A stretch of 64,000 nucleotides of DNA from Terripilifer sp031921685. GTDB taxonomy: Bacteria; Pseudomonadota; Alphaproteobacteria; Rhizobiales; Beijerinckiaceae. The notes beneath the pieces are model-generated. The model searched no databases and was not told where the DNA came from. It worked only from the letters and a program-made list of their open reading frames with translations. Every line of letters begins with the position of its first letter. Position 1 is the first letter of the stretch. A program made the translations under genes and the position numbers. Location of the stretch: NCBI RefSeq assembly GCF_031921685.1, contig NZ_JAPDHU010000002.1:124001-188000 (forward strand), in the 5' to 3' direction. This document shows, piece after piece, positions 24,881 through 33,854 of the stretch.

Positions 24881-26092
24881 ATGCGATCAGCGAACGCTTT
24901 CTCAACTCCCGCGGCAACGGCGCAAACGGCGCCGCGGCGGCTCGTCATTCTCGGCGCCACCGGCTCGATCGGCCGCACGACGCGCGATGTGATCCTGGAA
25001 GCGCCGGATCAGTTTCTCGTCGAAGCCGTCGTTGGTGGCCAAGACGTGGTGGCGCTCGCTGAAATGGCGATCGCGCTGAAGGCACAACGCGCCGTCATTG
25101 CGCGCGCCGATCGCTACGAGGCTTTGCGTGACGCGCTGGCGGGGACGGGGATCATCGTTTCGGCCGGCATCGACGCGATGTGCGAAGCGGCCGCTTTGCC
25201 CTCCGATCTGGTTGTCGCCGGCATCGCTGGCACAGCCGGTGTGCGTCCCACCCATGCGGCAGCTTCAGCGGGCCGCACCATCGCGCTGGCCAACAAGGAA
25301 TGTCTCGTTTGTGCCGGCGCGCCGTTCATGCGCACGGTCCAACGCGCCAACGGCGACGTGCTGCCGATGGACAGCGAGCACAATGCGATCTTCCAAGCTC
25401 TCGGTGGTGCCGATCCCGCGACCATCGAGAAAATGATTCTCACGGCCTCCGGCGGACCGTTCCGCAATTGGTCGCGCGAACAGATCGCCGCGGCAACGCC
25501 CGAACAGGCGCTCGCTCATCCCAATTGGGCGATGGGGCCGAAAGTGACGATCGATTCCGCCGGCCTTATGAACAAGGGTCTCGAACTGATCGAGGCGCAT
25601 TATCTGTTCGGTGTCGAGGCCGAGCGGCTGGACGTGCTCGTTCATCCGCAATCGATCGTCCACGGCCTCGTCGCTTTCGCTGACGGTGCGGTGACGGCTG
25701 GCCTCGGTCAGCCGGACATGGCTGTGCCAATAGCCCATTGTCTGGGCTTTCCGGCCCGTATGACGACGCGGACCCGCAGGCTCGATCTGGCTGAGATCGG
25801 CAGTCTGACGTTCGAGCGTCCCGATCTCGAAAAATTTCCCGCCTTGGGCGTCGCTATCGATGCTTTGCGCCACGGGCAGGGGCTGCCGACGGTGCTCAAT
25901 GCCGCCAATGAAGTGGCGGTGGATCTATTCCTGGGCCGCCGTATCGGTTTCCAGGAAATTGCTCGAATCGTTGCGGAAATTTGCGATCAGGCGGTCGCGG
26001 CTGGCGAGGCGCGCGAGCCGGCGACGATCGACGAAGCCCTCGCCGTTGACCATATTTCCAGAGAAAGATGCCGGATCCTCTTGGCGCCGTGA
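24881..26092 (+). CDS. dxr: 1-deoxy-D-xylulose 5-phosphate reductoisomerase
   Basis: 403 aa; first committed step of the MEP isoprenoid pathway and the fosmidomycin target. I use ATG 24881 (MRSANAFSTPAATAQ); the adjacent GTG 24878 is possible. NADPH site RLVILGATGSIGRTTRDVI, then TIALANKECLVCAG, PMDSEHNAIFQAL (metal and substrate), ILTASGGPFRNW and AHPNWAMGPKVTIDSAGLMNKGLELIEAH. The frame continues well past the motifs to a normal C-terminus. Lies between cdsA and rseP, as in most alphaproteobacteria. Confidence 0.98.
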   Translation: MRSANAFSTPAATAQTAPRRLVILGATGSIGRTTRDVILEAPDQFLVEAVVGGQDVVALAEMAIALKAQRAVIARADRYEALRDALAGTGIIVSAGIDAMCEAAALPSDLVVAGIAGTAGVRPTHAAASAGRTIALANKECLVCAGAPFMRTVQRANGDVLPMDSEHNAIFQALGGADPATIEKMILTASGGPFRNWSREQIAAATPEQALAHPNWAMGPKVTIDSAGLMNKGLELIEAHYLFGVEAERLDVLVHPQSIVHGLVAFADGAVTAGLGQPDMAVPIAHCLGFPARMTTRTRRLDLAEIGSLTFERPDLEKFPALGVAIDALRHGQGLPTVLNAANEVAVDLFLGRRIGFQEIARIVAEICDQAVAAGEAREPATIDEALAVDHISRERCRILLAP

Positions 26093-26187
26093 CCGCAGTT
26101 CGGCAAAGTGCCGCCATAGTAAGGATTTATTAACCACGCGGCCGGGCGCCCCTGAAGCATGGCGGTTCCGGCTGGAGGCGAACCGGC

Positions 26188-27348
26188 ATGGCGTTAGTGC
26201 AATATCTGTGGGGTATGGCGAGTTATCTCGTTCCGTTCTTGTTCGTCCTCACCATCGTCGTCTTCTTCCATGAGCTTGGCCATTTTCTGGTCGGTCGCTG
26301 GTGCGGCGTGAAAGCGGATGTCTTTTCCATCGGCTTTGGCCGCGAGATCGTCGCCTTCACCGACAAGAAGGGCACCCGTTGGCGCTTCTCCTGGATTCCC
26401 CTGGGTGGCTACGTGAAATTCCATGGCGATCCCAATGGCGCCAGCATGGGATCGAGCGAACTCCAGGCGAGCATGCCCGCGGAGGAACGTAAGATCAGCT
26501 TTTTCGCACAGCCGGTGTGGAAGCGCGCGGCCATCGTCTTTGCCGGACCGGCCGCCAGCTTTCTGCTCGGCCTGGTGATTTTCACCGGCAGCTTCTGGCT
26601 GCAGGGGCGGGGCGACTTTCTGGCCCAGATCAACCGCGTTCAGCCAGGCCAGGCGGCCGAGGCGGCGGGTATCCAGTCGGGCGACCTGATTGTCTCTGTG
26701 AATGGTCAGCCGATCGAGAATTGGGGGCAGATGCAGCGAATCGTCCAGATTTCCCCGGACGTTCCGCTCGCCTTCGTCGTTCAGCGTGGCAATAAAGACA
26801 TCAGCTTGACTGTTACGCCGCGTCTGAGGGATGTCTCCACGCCATTCGGCAAGAACCGGATGGGGTTGATCGGCGTCGATCCGGTGACCAAGCCTGAAAA
26901 CTGGCGCGAGCAGCGGTTCAGCCTGCCGCAAGCCGCGGTTATGTCGGTCCACGAAACGGGCTTCATCATCGAACGCACGGTCTCGTTCATCGGCGGCGTG
27001 TTTGTCGGGCGCGAATCGGCGGAACAGATTTCCGGTCCGATCCGCATCGCCGAAATCTCTGGAGTCGTTGCCAAAGTCAGCTTCGGTGCGCTGCTCAATC
27101 TGGCCGCGATTCTATCGATCTCCATCGGTTTGCTGAATTTGATGCCGATTCCGATGCTCGACGGCGGTCATCTGCTCTATTACGCCATCGAAGCGGTGAA
27201 GGGCCGCCCGATGAGCGAACAGAAACAGGAGTGGGGATTCCGTGTCGGTCTTGGTCTTGTCATGGCGTTGATGTTGTTTGCGACCATGAACGATCTGCTG
27301 CACGTAGGCCCAAAACTAGCCAGTTGGCTGGGCAGTGGCGGCGGTTAA
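26188..27348 (+). CDS. rseP: Site-2 RIP metalloprotease RseP
   Basis: 386 aa inner-membrane zinc protease that cleaves anti-sigma factors and leftover signal peptides within the membrane. Zinc motif HELGH at residues 28-32, first helix around it, GGYVKFHGD, one PDZ domain (about 130-210, VQPGQAAEAAGIQSGDLIVSVNGQPIENW), and the third zinc ligand region NLMPIPMLDGGHLLYY near the C-terminus. GGAGGC precedes the ATG. E. coli RseP has two PDZ repeats and is longer (450 aa); this shorter form with one clear PDZ is common in alphaproteobacteria. Confidence 0.96.
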   Translation: MALVQYLWGMASYLVPFLFVLTIVVFFHELGHFLVGRWCGVKADVFSIGFGREIVAFTDKKGTRWRFSWIPLGGYVKFHGDPNGASMGSSELQASMPAEERKISFFAQPVWKRAAIVFAGPAASFLLGLVIFTGSFWLQGRGDFLAQINRVQPGQAAEAAGIQSGDLIVSVNGQPIENWGQMQRIVQISPDVPLAFVVQRGNKDISLTVTPRLRDVSTPFGKNRMGLIGVDPVTKPENWREQRFSLPQAAVMSVHETGFIIERTVSFIGGVFVGRESAEQISGPIRIAEISGVVAKVSFGALLNLAAILSISIGLLNLMPIPMLDGGHLLYYAIEAVKGRPMSEQKQEWGFRVGLGLVMALMLFATMNDLLHVGPKLASWLGSGGG

Positions 27349-27573
27349 GTGATTGCTTACCGTAAATCGTGTCGTGAGTGCCACTATGTCTCTGAAAACC
27401 GCAAAAATCAGGAATTTCGCATTTGCACGAAAGTGTAAACCTTGTAGAACCTATGGCCGTGATGGGCATACTGTAGCGTAAGCGTATTAACAGGGCGTTT
27501 ACCATACCGGTGGGGCAAGCCGGATTGCAGAGCGCCTTAAGGCGTATGGGTTTTGACGGGGAACTATTCAAAG

Positions 27574-30111
27574 ATGCGGTTCATTAGAGCTTATCTCTAC
27601 CGGTTGGCCTTTGCTCTCGCGGTAGGGGTTCCGGTTGCTGTCTCCGTCAGCGTTCCGGCCCAAGCCCAGCAGATCGTGGTTCAAGGCAGCCAGCGTGTCG
27701 ATGCCGAGACCATTCGTTCCTATTTTGGTGGCACCGACCAGGGCCGCATCAATCAGGGTGTGAAGGACCTTTACGCCACGGGCCTGTTCTCCGACGTGAA
27801 GGTTCGCCACGAAGGTGGCCGCATCGTCGTTTCCGTGGTCGAAAACAACGTCATCAACCGCGTTGCCTTCGAGGGAAACAGCAAGGTCAAGAGCGAGCAG
27901 CTCCTCCCCGAAATTCAGACCAAATCCCGCGGCGCTTATAATCCGTCCACCGTTCAGGCCGATATCGAGCGCATCAAGGACCTCTATCGTCGCGCCGGCC
28001 GTGGCGCCGCCCAGGTTACGTCGCGCACCGTCGCCCTGCCGAACGGCCGCATCGACGTCGTCTTCACCATCAACGAAGGTGGCAAGACCGGCGTTCGCGA
28101 CATCGTTTTCGTCGGCAACCAAGCCTATTCCGGTTACCGTCTGCGCAACCTGATGCAGACGACGGAAATGAACTGGCTGTCGTTCTTCAAGAACACCGAC
28201 GTCTATGATCCGGATAAGATTTCGTCGGATCTCGAAGTCATCCGCCGCTTCTATCTGAAGAACGGCTATGCCGATTTCCGCATCGTCGGCAACGACGCCC
28301 GCTATGATGAAGCCCGCGAAGGCTGGGTCATCACCGTCACTGTCGACGAAGGCGCGCAATATCGCGTCAGCTCCGTGAATGTTGACTCGCGCATCGCCGA
28401 TGTCGATCCGGATGCGCTGCGCCGTCAGGTGCGGCTGTCGCCGGGCGACGTCTACAATGGCGATCTGGTCGAGAAGTCGGTCGAGAATCTGACGCGCGAA
28501 GTTTCGCGCAAGGGCTATGCCTTCTCGTCGGCGCGTCCGCAGGGTGATCGCAACCCGGCCGCTCAGACCATCGCGCTGAACTTCGTCATCGAGGAAGGCC
28601 CGCGCGTCTACATCGAGCGCATCGTCGTGCGCGGCAACACCCGCACGCGCGACTACGTGATTCGCCGCGAGTTCGATATCGGTGAAGGCGACGCCTATAA
28701 TCGTGTGCTCGTTGAGCGCGCCGAACGCCGCCTCAACAACCTCGGCTTCTTCAAGAAGGTGCGCATCACCAATGAGCCGGGTTCTTCGCCGGACCGCGTG
28801 GTCGTCATCGTCGACGTTGAAGATCAGCCCACCGGTTCGTTCGGTATCTCGGGCGGTTACTCGACCACCGACGGTATCATCGGCGAAGTGTCGGTGTCGG
28901 AATCCAACTTCCAGGGTCGCGGCCAGTTCGTCCGCGTCGCGCTGACCCTCGGCCAGCGTACCCGCGGCATCGACTTCTCCTTCACCGAGCCCTATTTCAT
29001 GGGCTATCGGATGTCGGCGGGCTTCGACCTCTATCATAAGCAGACGTTGAACTCGATTTACTCGGTCTATGAGAGCCGCACGACCGGTGGCGCGCTGCGC
29101 CTAGGTCTGCCGATCACCGACGAGTTCTCGGTCGGTCTGCGTTATTCGCTATACACCACCAGCATCAGCATCCCGAACACGCTGCAGCGTCCTTACAACG
29201 ACTGTCAGTTCCCGATCCCAGGCTATACGCCGGGTTGGAACGGTGTGTCCGGTTTCAATGGCACGAATAACATTCCGCCGGCTGGCACCTACCTGACCTG
29301 CGTGTCCAATGGTGAAGCGTCGGTGGCGATGAAGGATGCCGCTCTGAAGAGCCGCCTGATCTCGATGCCGGGTTATTCGCTGATCTATAACTCGCTCGAC
29401 AACGTCAAGAACCCGACCGCCGGCCTCTATGCTGAATTCAAGCAGGACGTCGCGGGCCTTGGCGGCAACGCGCGCTTCCTGCGCACCACCGGTGAACTGC
29501 GCTACTACTATCCGATCTACGACGACGTCGTCGGCTTCGTGAAGTTGCAGGCGGGTAACATCGCGGGCATCGGTGGCCAGAAGGTCAACCTGCTCGACAA
29601 CTTCAACCTCGGCCCGAGCCTGGTGCGTGGCTTCGCCCCGGGTGGTATCGGCCCGCGTGACGCCTCGCCGGGTATCGACAACCGCTCGGCCGGCCTCGGC
29701 GGCACCACCTACTTCGGCGCCACCGCCGAAGTGCAGTTCCCGATCTGGGGCCTGCCGAAGGAAGTGGGCATGCGCGGCGCCTTGTTCGCCGACGCCGGTA
29801 CGCTGTTTGGCTATGAGGGCAAGACGGTGTTCAACACGGCACTCGGCCTGCCGGCCAATACGCCGTGCCAGCCGACGCTGTTCACCACCACGGGCGTGGC
29901 CTACACCCAGTCGAACTGCATGAACGTTCGCGACGATCGTAAGATCCGTGCGTCGGTCGGCGCCAGCTTGATCTGGCAATCGCCGCTGGGCCCGATCCGC
30001 TTCGACTACGCCATTCCGTTCGCTCGCGTGAAGAGCGAATACATCGGCGGCGTCTACCGCGGTGGCGACGTCACCCAGTACTTCCGCTTCTCCGGCGGCG
30101 GCACTTTCTAA
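27574..30111 (+). CDS. bamA: Outer membrane protein assembly factor BamA
   Basis: 845 aa. ATG 27574 starts a signal peptide (MRFIRAYLYRLAFALAVGVP to AQAQ); a TTG at 27553 is too far upstream. Five POTRA domains span about 25-430 (for example GSQRVDAETIRSYF, FEGNSKVKSEQLLPEI, IVVRGNTRTRDYVIRREFDIGEGDAYN), then a 16-strand barrel with the substrate-exit motif LVRGFAPGGIGPRD (about 685-698) and a C-terminal strand ending in Phe (FSGGGTF). Preceded by a 225-base leader after rseP and followed by a hairpin. Confidence 0.98.
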   Translation: MRFIRAYLYRLAFALAVGVPVAVSVSVPAQAQQIVVQGSQRVDAETIRSYFGGTDQGRINQGVKDLYATGLFSDVKVRHEGGRIVVSVVENNVINRVAFEGNSKVKSEQLLPEIQTKSRGAYNPSTVQADIERIKDLYRRAGRGAAQVTSRTVALPNGRIDVVFTINEGGKTGVRDIVFVGNQAYSGYRLRNLMQTTEMNWLSFFKNTDVYDPDKISSDLEVIRRFYLKNGYADFRIVGNDARYDEAREGWVITVTVDEGAQYRVSSVNVDSRIADVDPDALRRQVRLSPGDVYNGDLVEKSVENLTREVSRKGYAFSSARPQGDRNPAAQTIALNFVIEEGPRVYIERIVVRGNTRTRDYVIRREFDIGEGDAYNRVLVERAERRLNNLGFFKKVRITNEPGSSPDRVVVIVDVEDQPTGSFGISGGYSTTDGIIGEVSVSESNFQGRGQFVRVALTLGQRTRGIDFSFTEPYFMGYRMSAGFDLYHKQTLNSIYSVYESRTTGGALRLGLPITDEFSVGLRYSLYTTSISIPNTLQRPYNDCQFPIPGYTPGWNGVSGFNGTNNIPPAGTYLTCVSNGEASVAMKDAALKSRLISMPGYSLIYNSLDNVKNPTAGLYAEFKQDVAGLGGNARFLRTTGELRYYYPIYDDVVGFVKLQAGNIAGIGGQKVNLLDNFNLGPSLVRGFAPGGIGPRDASPGIDNRSAGLGGTTYFGATAEVQFPIWGLPKEVGMRGALFADAGTLFGYEGKTVFNTALGLPANTPCQPTLFTTTGVAYTQSNCMNVRDDRKIRASVGASLIWQSPLGPIRFDYAIPFARVKSEYIGGVYRGGDVTQYFRFSGGGTF

Positions 30112-30120
30112 GGGTCTATC

Positions 30121-30150
30121 GACCGAACAGCTTGGCTGTTCGGTCTTCTC
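30121..30150 (+). terminator. Hairpin after bamA, probable terminator
   Basis: An 11-bp perfect stem (GACCGAACAGC with GCTGTTCGGTC) around TTG, followed by TTCTCCCCC. The tail is C-rich rather than T-rich, so it may attenuate rather than fully stop transcription into lpxD. Confidence 0.6.
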
Positions 30151-30250
30151 CCCCACTTGCACTTGCAGGACAGGCGGTGGCATGCGATGCCGCTGCCTGT
30201 TTTGAATTTGGCGGCTCAGCCTGCCGGATTCGAGGATTTTGGGTTTTTCA

Positions 30251-31318
30251 ATGAGCGATCCAGTGTTTTTTCCCCGCGCCGCCGCGCCGACGCTTGGCGA
30301 GATCGTGGAATGGACCGGGGCGCGGGCGGCTGACGGCAGCGACCTTTCGGTCGTCATCACCAGCGTGGCCCCGCTGGACCAGGGCCGCCCTGGCGCGCTC
30401 GTCTTTCTCGACAACCCCAAATATGCCGACCAGCTCGCCGCCACCCGCGCCGCCGCCTGCCTGATCGGCGCCAAATATGCCGCCGGTGTCCCGGCGGGCA
30501 CGGTGGCCCTGGTGACGGCCGATCCCTATCGCGCCTTTGCCGCGGTGGTCTCCAAGCTTTATCCGAGCGCGAACCGGCCATTGGCCCTCTTTGGCGGCAC
30601 AGGCGTGTCGCCGGCCGCCCACGTCCATGCCGAGGCTCGGCTCGAAAATGGCGTCACCGTCGATCCTGGCGCCGTGGTGGGGCCACGCTGTCAGATCGGA
30701 GCCGGCACCCATATCGCCGCCAATGCGGTGGTCGGGCCGGATGTCTGCATCGGCCGGGATTGTTCCATCGGCCCCGGCGCCAGCGTCCTTTATGCGCTGA
30801 TCGGAGATCGGGTGCTGGTGCACGGCGGCGTACGGATCGGCCAGGACGGCTTTGGCTTTGCCATGGGGCCGCGGGGCCACCAGAAAGTGCCGCAGATCGG
30901 CCGGGTGATCGTTCAAAACGACGTCGAGATCGGCGCCAACACGACGATCGATCGGGGGGCGAACCGCGATACGATCATCGGCGAGGGCACCAAGATCGAT
31001 AATCTGGTGCAGATCGCTCATAACGTGGTGGTCGGCCGCCATTGCATCATCGTTTCGCAGGTGGGCATCTCCGGCTCCACCGAGCTTGGTGACTTCGTTG
31101 CGCTCGGCGGGCAGGCTGGCGTCACGGGCCATCTGAAAATAGGCATGGGCGCGCAGATCGCGGCGCAATCCGGCGTTGCCAACGACGTTCCAGCGGGGCA
31201 GAAGTGGGGCGGTTCGCCGGCACGACCGATCAGGGAGACATGGCGCGCTCGCTTGGAGCTTGACCGCCTCGTGGCCCAGTCGCGCGAACGGGCGGGCGCT
31301 GGCCAGGACAACTCTTAA
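30251..31318 (+). CDS. lpxD: UDP-3-O-(3-hydroxyacyl)glucosamine N-acyltransferase
   Basis: 355 aa; third step of lipid A synthesis. ATG 30251 (MSDPVFFPRAAAPTLGEI) matches the family start; a TTG at 30239 is less likely. N-terminal uridine-binding domain (about 1-100, LVFLDNPKYADQLAATRAAACL), then a left-handed beta helix of hexapeptide repeats with GVRIGQDGFGFAMGPRGHQKVPQIG, NTTIDRGANRDTIIGEGTKIDNLVQIAHNV (the catalytic His), and GGQAGVTGHLKIG. Upstream of fabZ-lpxA-lpxB. Confidence 0.97.
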   Translation: MSDPVFFPRAAAPTLGEIVEWTGARAADGSDLSVVITSVAPLDQGRPGALVFLDNPKYADQLAATRAAACLIGAKYAAGVPAGTVALVTADPYRAFAAVVSKLYPSANRPLALFGGTGVSPAAHVHAEARLENGVTVDPGAVVGPRCQIGAGTHIAANAVVGPDVCIGRDCSIGPGASVLYALIGDRVLVHGGVRIGQDGFGFAMGPRGHQKVPQIGRVIVQNDVEIGANTTIDRGANRDTIIGEGTKIDNLVQIAHNVVVGRHCIIVSQVGISGSTELGDFVALGGQAGVTGHLKIGMGAQIAAQSGVANDVPAGQKWGGSPARPIRETWRARLELDRLVAQSRERAGAGQDNS

Positions 31319-31403
31319 AAGAGACAACTCCTAGAAGATCACTCAAAAAGCCAAATTCGAAAGAAGTCCGGACAACGTGAACGAACAGCCAGGACAAGGA
31401 AAG

Positions 31404-31883
31404 ATGGATCAGCCGGTCATGACCGAACTAACGACAGTTGATATCCAGAAGTTGCTGGATTTTCTGCCGCACCGTTATCCATTTCTGCTGGTTGACCGCA
31501 TCATCGACTGCAACGCCGATGAATCCTGCATAGGCATCAAGAACGTCACGATCAACGAGCCGCAATTCCAGGGCCATTTCCCCGGCAAGCCGATCATGCC
31601 TGGCGTGTTGCTGGTCGAAGGCATGGCGCAGACGGCGGGCGCCTTGTGCGTGCAGGCGTCGAAGTCGAAGCGCCCGCGCATCGTCTATTTCATGACGATC
31701 GACAAAGTGAAGTTCCGCAAGCCGGTCGTGCCGGGCGATCGCGTCGAATTCCACATGAAGAAGCTCAACCGCCGCCGCAATATGTGGTGGTATCGCGGCG
31801 AAGCGAAGGTCGATGGTCAGGTCGTCTGCGAGGCCGAACTCGGCGCCATGATGGTTGCTGATGGGCAGGACGACGACGAATGA
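31404..31883 (+). CDS. fabZ: 3-hydroxyacyl-ACP dehydratase FabZ
   Basis: Dehydrates 3-hydroxyacyl-ACP in fatty-acid elongation and competes with LpxA/LpxD for the same acyl pool. I chose ATG 31404 (MDQPVMTELTT, 159 aa), which follows AAGGAA; GTG 31377 (168 aa) and ATG 31419 remain possible. Hot-dog fold marks: LLDFLPHRYPFLLVDRI, GHFPGKPIMPGVLLVEGMAQTAG (catalytic His and Glu) and KVKFRKPVVPGD. The stop overlaps the lpxA ATG by four bases. Confidence 0.95.
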   Translation: MDQPVMTELTTVDIQKLLDFLPHRYPFLLVDRIIDCNADESCIGIKNVTINEPQFQGHFPGKPIMPGVLLVEGMAQTAGALCVQASKSKRPRIVYFMTIDKVKFRKPVVPGDRVEFHMKKLNRRRNMWWYRGEAKVDGQVVCEAELGAMMVADGQDDDE

Positions 31884-32683
31884 AAATTCATCCGAGCGCT
31901 GTCGTTGAAGATGGCGCAAAGCTTGGCGCGGACGTGCGCGTCGGCCCCTTCTGCCATGTTGGTCCGAATGTCGAATTGGGCGACGGTGTCGAACTCGTCT
32001 CCCATGTGGTCGTGCATGGTCGCACCAAGATTGGCGCGCGCACGCGCCTGTTCCCCTTTGCCTCCATCGGCCATCAGCCGCAGGATCTCAAATATGAAGG
32101 CGAGCCATCGACGCTGACCATCGGCAGCGATTGCCTGATCCGTGAAGGCGTGACGATGAATCCCGGCACCAAGGGCGGCGGGATGGAAACGGTCATCGGC
32201 GACAAATGCGCGTTCCTCGCCAATTCGCACGTCGGCCATGATTGCCGGCTCGGCAATTCGATCGTTCTGTCGAACAACGTCATGCTGGCCGGCCACGTGC
32301 GCATGGGCGATTTCGTGATTTGCGGCGGTGGCGCGGCGATCATTCAATTCTCGCGCATCGGCTCGCATGCTTTCGTCGGCGGTCTGTCGGGCGTCGAGAA
32401 CGATCTCATTCCTTATGGCCTGGCCATGGGCAATCGCGCTTATCTCGCTGGCCTCAATCTGGTCGGCCTGCGGCGTCGCGGTTTCTCGCGCGAGGAAATC
32501 CACGATCTGCGGCGCGCCTATCGCCTGCTGTTCGCAGCCGAAGGCACGTTGAAAGAGCGGGTTGAGGATGTGGCGGCGGAATTCGCCAGTCATCCGCAGG
32601 TGCACGAAATCCTCGACTTCATTCGCGACGGCGGCGACCGCTCGATCTGCATGCCGCGCCTGTCGACCAACGGCGAGGCTTAG
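31880..32683 (+). CDS. lpxA: UDP-N-acetylglucosamine O-acyltransferase
   Basis: 267 aa, family standard; first step of lipid A synthesis. Beta-helix hexapeptide repeats from the start (IHPSAVVEDGAKLGADVRVGPFCHVG), FASIGHQPQDLKY, CLIREGVTMNPGTKGGG, FLANSHVGHDCRLGNSIVLSNNVMLAGHV (catalytic His region), then an alpha-helical tail (REEIHDLRRAYRLLFA). ATGA coupling with fabZ. lpxB begins five bases after its stop. Confidence 0.98.
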   Translation: MKIHPSAVVEDGAKLGADVRVGPFCHVGPNVELGDGVELVSHVVVHGRTKIGARTRLFPFASIGHQPQDLKYEGEPSTLTIGSDCLIREGVTMNPGTKGGGMETVIGDKCAFLANSHVGHDCRLGNSIVLSNNVMLAGHVRMGDFVICGGGAAIIQFSRIGSHAFVGGLSGVENDLIPYGLAMGNRAYLAGLNLVGLRRRGFSREEIHDLRRAYRLLFAAEGTLKERVEDVAAEFASHPQVHEILDFIRDGGDRSICMPRLSTNGEA

Positions 32684-32687
32684 AGTT

Positions 32688-33854
32688 TTGGCGGCGCGGC
32701 CGCTCGATGTGTTCATGATCGCCGGCGAGCAGTCCGGCGACATGCTCGGCGCCGAGCTTATCCGCGCGCTCGCACGCCTCAACCCAGGCACGACCTTTCA
32801 GGGTGTCGGCGGCTTTGCCATGAGCAAGGCAGGTCTGCCGAGCCTGTTCCCGATGGCCGATATTGCGGTGATGGGCTTTTTGCCCGTGATCGCGCATCTG
32901 CCGACGCTTCTGCGGCGTATCGATGAAACGGCGAAGGCGGTCATCGCGGCGCGGCCGGACGTGCTCGTCATCATCGACAGCCCGGACTTTACCCATCGCG
33001 TGGCGCGGCGCGTGCGCAAGGCGCTGCCACATTTGCCTATTATCGATTATGTCAGCCCCACCGTCTGGGCCTGGCGGCCAGGCCGCGCTCCGGCCATGCG
33101 CGCCTACGTCGATCACGTGCTGGCATTGCTGCCGTTTGAGCCGCAGGCGCATGAGCGCCTGGGCGGTCCGGCCTGTACTTATGTCGGCCATCCGCTGATC
33201 GAGCGTCTGGACGATCTGTTGCCGAGCGCGGACGATGTGCGCCGCAGGGCCGCGCCACCCCCCATGCTGGTCGTTCTGCCGGGATCGCGCAGATCGGAGA
33301 TCGGCAATCTGCTGAAATTGTTTGGCGAGACCGTTGGCCTGCTGGTGCAGGACAAGCCCGATCTGCAGATCGTCTTGCCGACGGTGGCCCATGTCGAGGC
33401 CATGGTGCGGGTAGGGGTGGCGAACTGGCCGATCGTGCCGCGCATCGTCATGGACGAAGCGGAAAAATTCGCGGCCTTCCGCAGCGCGCGCGCGGCGCTG
33501 GCGGCCTCCGGCACTGTCACTTTGGAGCTGGCGCTGGCGCAAGTGCCGACAGTCGTGGCCTATAAAGTCTCGAAGATCGAAGAGGTGATCGCGCGCCAGC
33601 TCGTCACCACCGATCATATCGCGCTGCCGAACATTATTCTCGGTGAGCGCCTGATGCCGGAACTTATCCAAAGCGCGGCGACCGCGTCAGCGCTCGCCAT
33701 GGACGTGGCCGACATTATGCAGGACGGTCCGTCACGTCAGCGGCAATTGGATGGATTGGAACGGCTGGCCGTGGCCATGCAATTGCCGGGGCGTCAGCGG
33801 CCGAGCGAAGCAGCGGCACAGACCATTCTCGATGTCGTGAGCAAACGCGCTTAG
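32688..33854 (+). CDS. lpxB: Lipid-A-disaccharide synthase
   Basis: 388 aa glycosyltransferase (GT19) joining lipid X to UDP-diacylglucosamine. I place the start at TTG 32688 (MAARPLDVFMIAGEQSGDMLG), nine bases after GAGG and directly after the lpxA stop; no ATG fits the conserved N-terminus. Motifs: AGEQSGDMLGAELI, IDSPDFTHRVARRVRK, DYVSPTVWAWRPGRAP, VGHPLIERL, LPGSRRSEI, and ASGTVTLELALAQVPTVVAYK. lpxI, usually between lpxA and lpxB in this order, is missing. The stop shares four bases with the convergent MmgE/PrpD gene. Confidence 0.96.
   Translation: MAARPLDVFMIAGEQSGDMLGAELIRALARLNPGTTFQGVGGFAMSKAGLPSLFPMADIAVMGFLPVIAHLPTLLRRIDETAKAVIAARPDVLVIIDSPDFTHRVARRVRKALPHLPIIDYVSPTVWAWRPGRAPAMRAYVDHVLALLPFEPQAHERLGGPACTYVGHPLIERLDDLLPSADDVRRRAAPPPMLVVLPGSRRSEIGNLLKLFGETVGLLVQDKPDLQIVLPTVAHVEAMVRVGVANWPIVPRIVMDEAEKFAAFRSARAALAASGTVTLELALAQVPTVVAYKVSKIEEVIARQLVTTDHIALPNIILGERLMPELIQSAATASALAMDVADIMQDGPSRQRQLDGLERLAVAMQLPGRQRPSEAAAQTILDVVSKRA

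Noticed and set aside
26230..26244. Exact GTTC-N7-GTTC LexA-like match
   Set aside because: It lies inside rseP codons for the first membrane helix (VPFLFV), with no promoter context, so it is most likely chance.
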